A stretch of DNA of 24,665 bases. Origin: GCA-020344555 sp964548955 (GTDB lineage Bacteria > Planctomycetota > Phycisphaerae > UBA1845). The stretch covers positions 1 through 24,665 of the forward strand of contig CAZJTP010000046.1 of the NCBI GenBank assembly GCA_964548955.1, in the 5' to 3' direction. Both the position numbers and the translations under genes were made by a program. The notes beneath the pieces were generated by a model that was not told where the DNA came from, did no database searches, and saw only the letters and a list, made by a program, of their open reading frames with translations. This document shows, piece by piece, positions 21,557 to 24,665 of this stretch (position 1 is its first letter; each line of letters begins with the position of its first letter).

Positions 21557-23124
21557 ATGTTCAACGCAGGGACGCGTACTATCGTCACAACGTTGGTGAT
21601 CGTTATTACAAACCGCCGTGTGATAATTCCGCGCGGTTTGCTGCCGATGCTTCTTGGCGTGTGCGTTTGTCTGGCGTTGGCAAGGCCAGCCTGTGCGGCG
21701 GTTCGCTACGTGGACAGCGGCGCCTTGCCGAGTGGCGATGGGTTGTCGTGGTCAACGGCCTACGACTCGCTGTCCACCGCTCTTGCGGCCGCGCAGCCCG
21801 GTGACCAGATCTGGGTGGCGACCGGCACGTACGTCGGCAACTTCACACTGGCGTTGGGAGTCCAAGTCTATGGTGGTTTCGCTGGCACAGAGACCGAGCT
21901 TAGCCAGCGCGACTGGCCGGTGAACCGAACAATCCTCGATGGCAATCAAGGCGGCTGCTGGTTACCTCGCCCCCCGGAGCGACCGAGACCACCGGGATCG
22001 ACGGCTTCACCATCACCAATGGCAGCACCAGTTATGGCGGCGGACTGTACCTGGATTCCTCCTCCCCGACGATCGCCAACAACACGATCACGGGGAACGG
22101 CGCCTTCCCCGGCGGCGGCGGCGGACTGTACCTGCGATACTCCTCCCCGACTATCGCTAACAACGCGATCACGAGGAACAGTGCCTTCCAGAGCGGCGGT
22201 GGTGGGCTGTACTTGGATGAGTCCTCGCCGACGATCGCGGACAACACGATCTCGGGCAACAGCGCCAACGATGGCGGCGGGCTGTGCCTGTTCCTCGACT
22301 CCTCCCCGACTATCGCCAACAATACGATCACAGGTAACAGCGCCTTGTACGTGGGTGCCGAGCTGTGCCTGAGAGTCAACGCCTCCCCCACGATCGCGAA
22401 CAACAGGATCACGGGGAATAGCGCCGGATATGGCGTCGGGCTGTACCTGGATTCCTCCTCTCCGACGATCGCGAACAACAGGATCACGGGGAACCTCGCC
22501 GGCGACGGTGGCGGGCTGTACCTGTTCGAGTCCTCCCCGACGATCGCGAACACGATCGTCGCGTTCAATTCGTTCGGGGTTTACCGGGAGAGTGGCACCT
22601 CCGCGCTGCGGCACAACTGTGTGTACGGCAACACCGTGTACGACTACTCCGGCCTTCCCAACCTCACCGGGACTGATGGGAACATCTCCGCCGACCCGCT
22701 GTTTGTGCAGGACCCCGACCCCGGCCCGGACGGCCTGTGGGGCACGGGCGACGATGATCTCGGTGACGTGCACCTGCTGTCCGACTCGCCATGCGTCGAC
22801 GCCGGGGATAACGATAGCATCCCACCCGACACGCCCGATCTCGACGATGACGGGGACACGGTGGAACCCGTCCCGATTGATTTCGACTGCCACGCCAGAG
22901 TGCTTTGCGGTGAGGTCGATATGGGCGCCTACGAGTCCGGAATCGGCGACTACCAATGTGACGACGATGTAGACCTGTACGACTTCACTGCCTGGGAAGC
23001 CTGTATGACCGGCCCGGGCAAAGGCCCATATGACATGGGCTGCCAGGCCTTCGACTTCGAGTTCGACGGCGATGTGGATCTGACCGATTTCGCAGGTATC
23101 CAGGCGCGGTTCTCAAACCCCTGA
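21557..23124 (+). pseudogene. Secreted parallel beta-helix repeat protein with C-terminal dockerin-like segment, one frameshift
   Basis: The first frame (21557 to ~21955) encodes a signal peptide (hydrophobic core ~28-42, likely cleavage after PACA) and a cap, YVDSGALPSGDGLSWSTAYD...GDQIWVATGTY...DGNQGG, typical of right-handed beta-helix proteins. The second frame continues from ~21961 as LVTSPPGATETTGIDGFTIT and then seven SSPTIANNTITGNSA-GGGLYL repeats. A C-terminal tail follows, with GDVDLTDFAGIQ and DDVDLYDFTAWEACMTGPG, a dockerin-like calcium-binding pair common in Planctomycetota. One base is missing between 21955 and 21961 (five bases where six are needed). This is either a real frameshift or an assembly error. 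The restored protein would be about 520 aa, secreted, possibly surface-attached. No pectate-lyase catalytic residues are recognised. Promoter and SD look functional. Confidence 0.8.
22036..22570 (+). repeat. Seven beta-helix coding repeats
   Basis: Imperfect units of 22-28 codons share [S/A]SPTIA(N/D)NxI(T/S)GNSAxxxGGGLYL. Each unit corresponds to one or more coils of a beta-solenoid. The repetition is visible at DNA level (recurring CTCCCCGAC[G/T]ATCGC) and could promote slippage. Confidence 0.75.
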
Positions 23125-23152
23125 ACGGAAGCGTCTTAACGGGACAAGAGGT

Positions 23153-23851
23153 GTGGTAGGCCCGGCCGGCGTTTACCCGCTGCGGTGTGGGACCTGCAAC
23201 ATGGACTGTGCAGGAGCGTGTGGAAGCTCGACATCTGGCGATAGCGAGTTGTACCCTGAGTCCGAGGTGTGCGATGACGGGGATCCTTGCACGGTCGGCG
23301 ACGTCTGCACGAGTGGTGCTTGTACGAGCGGCGGCCCAGTGGACTGCTCGGGTACGGGCGATCAATGCAACACGGCCTCGTGTGATCCGGCCGGGATGTA
23401 AGGCAACTGCGACACGCTGACGCCGGTGGCGAACGGCACGCCGTGTGATGACGGCAACGCCTGCAACGTAGGGGAGACGTGCCAGAGCGGTGTGCGCACG
23501 AGCGGTGGTCCGCCGGACTGTAGTGGTGCGGGTGATCAGTGCAATACCGCTTCTTGCGATCCGGCGGGAGCCGAGGGCAACTGCGATACGTTAACGCCGG
23601 TTAGCGACGGCACGCCGTGTGATGACGGCAACGCCTGCAACGTAGGGGAGACGTGCCAGAGCGGTGTGTGCACGAGCGGTGCGCCCCCGGACTGCTCGGG
23701 CGCGGGAGACCAGTGCAACACGGCGTCGTGTGATCCGGCGGGTTCGGAAGGCAACTGTGACACGCTAACGCCGACCAACGAAGGGCTGGCCTGTGACGAC
23801 GGCAACGCCTGCAACGTGGGAGAGTTTCCCAAGATAATCTCGTGGATATAA
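23153..23851 (+). pseudogene. Cys-rich 58-residue repeat protein, interrupted by a stop
   Basis: The frame encodes about 3.3 copies of a 58-aa unit: CDDGNACNVGETCQSGVCTS, then GGPPDCSGAGDQCNTASCDP, then AGAEGNCDTLTPVSDGTP. The eight cysteines per unit suggest a secreted disulfide-rich stalk or repeat region, as in large surface proteins of Planctomycetota and Myxococcota. A TAA at 23399-23401 sits where units 2 and 3 have an Ala/Glu codon pair, breaking the frame. The fourth unit stops after CNVGE and joins other sequence. No signal peptide or proper start is visible (first usable codon GTG 23153), so the 5' end is also missing. A downstream dockerin region in another frame probably belonged to the same gene. 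Confidence 0.65.
23273..23818 (+). repeat. 174-bp tandem repeat, about 3.1 units
   Basis: The marker GA[T/C]GACGG recurs at 23273, 23447, 23621 and 23795, exactly 174 bp apart each time. The second and third units are nearly identical over long stretches, which points to recent duplication or gene conversion. The fourth unit breaks off after ~24 bp. Confidence 0.85.
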
Positions 23852-24279
23852 CGGATTTCTCGATCCTGGCGGCCAGGTGGAACGATCCGATCGATGAGAC
23901 TCTGAGTACAGGGGCGGATGTGACGGGGGACGGCGTCCAATCAACGGCCGACTTTACCGCGATCCAGTTGAACTTCATGACGGTCGGCGATCCAGCTGAC
24001 TCGTGTGCCGTCGACGCGAGTGCGGACCGTGACGGACTGACCAAGTTCATGCCTTCTCCCGCTTTGCCGGTGGTGCAGCGAGTGTTGCCGCGGTCCACTA
24101 TCAAGGTTAAACGTTTAGCGATCGCCAACCCGGAGCGCGTTGACCTTAATGCCGACGGTGTGGTTGACGCAGTCGACATCCGGGCGTTCGCCAGGCTCCA
24201 CGGTTTGCGCCTACTCCCGGAGTTCGAGCGGTGTCTCAGGGCGCTGCAGGCTGGTAAAGTGCGGGTAGCGCGCCGCTAG
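23822..24279 (+). pseudogene. Dockerin-like C-terminal region of a secreted protein
   Basis: The frame reads SQDNLVDITDFSILAARWND and then GADVTGDGVQSTADFTAIQL, a pair of EF-hand-like dockerin repeats (D-x-x-x-VDxxDFxxL), followed by VDLNADGVVDAVDIRAFARL as a further calcium-loop pair and a basic tail. It has no start codon of its own in a sensible context; the open frame can only begin at GTG 23842 inside the first repeat. It directly follows the broken Cys-rich repeat unit but is in a different frame. I interpret it as the 3' end of that gene after a deletion and frameshift near 23820. Confidence 0.6.
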
Positions 24280-24356
24280 TTGGCGGATGGTCCGTACATA
24301 CCAAGAACGCTGCCTAGCGTTTGCCTGTGGCTGCCGACAATGCCCTCCGCTGCCGT

Positions 24357-24547
24357 TCTTTTGGATGAAAGACTTGCGCTCTACGGCTGGGACCGACGCG
24401 GCTGATGAACAGTTCTCTGAGTTTAACGTGGCCGGCTTCCTGGAGCATGCCGACTCGAAGGTAACGGCCAAGCACTACATCAAGCGGAAGCTGGATGCCA
24501 AGCGTCAGATAGCTGAAGCACTTGCATCCAAGTTGAACATAGCATGA
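24357..24547 (+). pseudogene. Tyrosine recombinase (integrase) C-terminal remnant
   Basis: About 62 codons ending at TGA 24547 read MKDLRSTAGTDA, then FNVAGFLEHADSKVTAKHYI, then a basic helix (KRKLDAKRQIAEALASKLNI). This fits the last catalytic block of tyrosine recombinases: HxLRxT (here KDLRST, the His replaced by Lys), LGH (here LEH) and the nucleophile Tyr in KHYI. The N-terminal core-binding domain and first catalytic Arg are missing; sequence before ~24357 has no homology although the frame is open from 24287. It is a decayed integrase, consistent with an old integrated element whose distal att site is the tRNA-Gly half at 20.9 kb. Confidence 0.55.
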
Positions 24548-24612
24548 CCGCCCAGCGCAACAAACGCGCAATACATCCAAGGTTTCAAAGCCAAGAACCG
24601 GCGTTCTTGATT

Positions 24613-24665
24613 CGTAACAGATCAGCCGTCTGCAATGCAAGACAGGGCCGGGAGATGTTAAAATA
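24613..24665 (+). mobile_element. Left end of a second IS66-type element, running off the window
   Basis: CGTAACAGATCAGCCGTCTG and the following bases match the element end at 1874-1930, including TGCAATGCA and the ATGTTAA[G/A]ATA block, with one small gap in the middle. In the first copy the transposase ATG lies ~44 bp beyond this point, so a transposase gene is expected just past the window edge in the same orientation. Confidence 0.6.

Noticed and set aside
22036..22570. CRISPR-like periodicity
   Set aside because: Unit length varies (about 66-84 bp), the conserved blocks encode a beta-helix motif, and there are no identical short repeats with unique spacers.
21946..22956. 336-codon minus-strand frame over the beta-helix gene
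   Set aside because: Its apparent repeats mirror the beta-helix coding repeats on the plus strand, which have a meaningful SPTIANN/GGGLYL pattern and a dockerin end.
23273..23818. CRISPR or satellite array
   Set aside because: The exact 174-bp period is a multiple of three and encodes a conserved 58-residue Cys-rich unit.

Overview
The window looks like a piece of a GC-rich Planctomycetota chromosome, probably Phycisphaerae-like. Evidence: a membrane protein with an N-terminal CxxCGYNLR...CxxCG zinc ribbon; secreted proteins ending in dockerin-type DGDVDLxDF segments with the planctomycete ACMTGPG spacing; a small SUI1/YciH protein; and a huge MscS-type channel. This assignment rests on family knowledge and was not computed.

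Left part (1-7.7 kb): a tandem 25-bp repeat and a zinc-ribbon membrane protein are followed by about 1.2 kb of gene fragments (1.27-2.44 kb). These are a CobT-like N-terminus, a glycogen-phosphorylase-like C-terminus, a LapA/DUF1049 tail cut at the end of an IS66-type element, the truncated IS66-type transposase, and a secreted-protein N-terminus. Next come a stand-alone Clp N-domain protein, a SUI1-family protein, a truncated LysE exporter and a 1072-aa MscS-family channel.

Centre (7.7-19.7 kb): an FHA-TM-coiled-coil-trypsin-like protease precedes a complete heme pathway from glutamyl-tRNA to protoheme, in two convergent coupled operons. hemL-hemC-hemD lie on the plus strand. hemH/hemA-hemN-hemE-hemY-hemB lie on the minus strand. 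The two operons meet tail to tail with a 34-bp overlap of hemD and hemB. The most striking gene is a single 767-codon ORF in which ferrochelatase (last step) is fused in frame to a divergent glutamyl-tRNA reductase (first committed step). I do not recall this fusion being described.

Right part (19.8-24.7 kb): after a small membrane protein there is a lone 3' half of tRNA-Gly(CCC) on the minus strand, truncated in the anticodon stem. Beside it are three 10-bp tandem repeats and a perfect hairpin. This looks like the distal attachment site of an integrated element extending rightwards. The right side holds a frameshifted beta-helix/dockerin secreted protein, a decayed Cys-rich 58-aa-repeat protein with its own dockerin region, a C-terminal tyrosine-recombinase remnant, and, at the window edge, a second copy of the IS66-type left end seen at 1.87 kb.

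All identifications come from reading motifs by eye. No database search or structure prediction was run.
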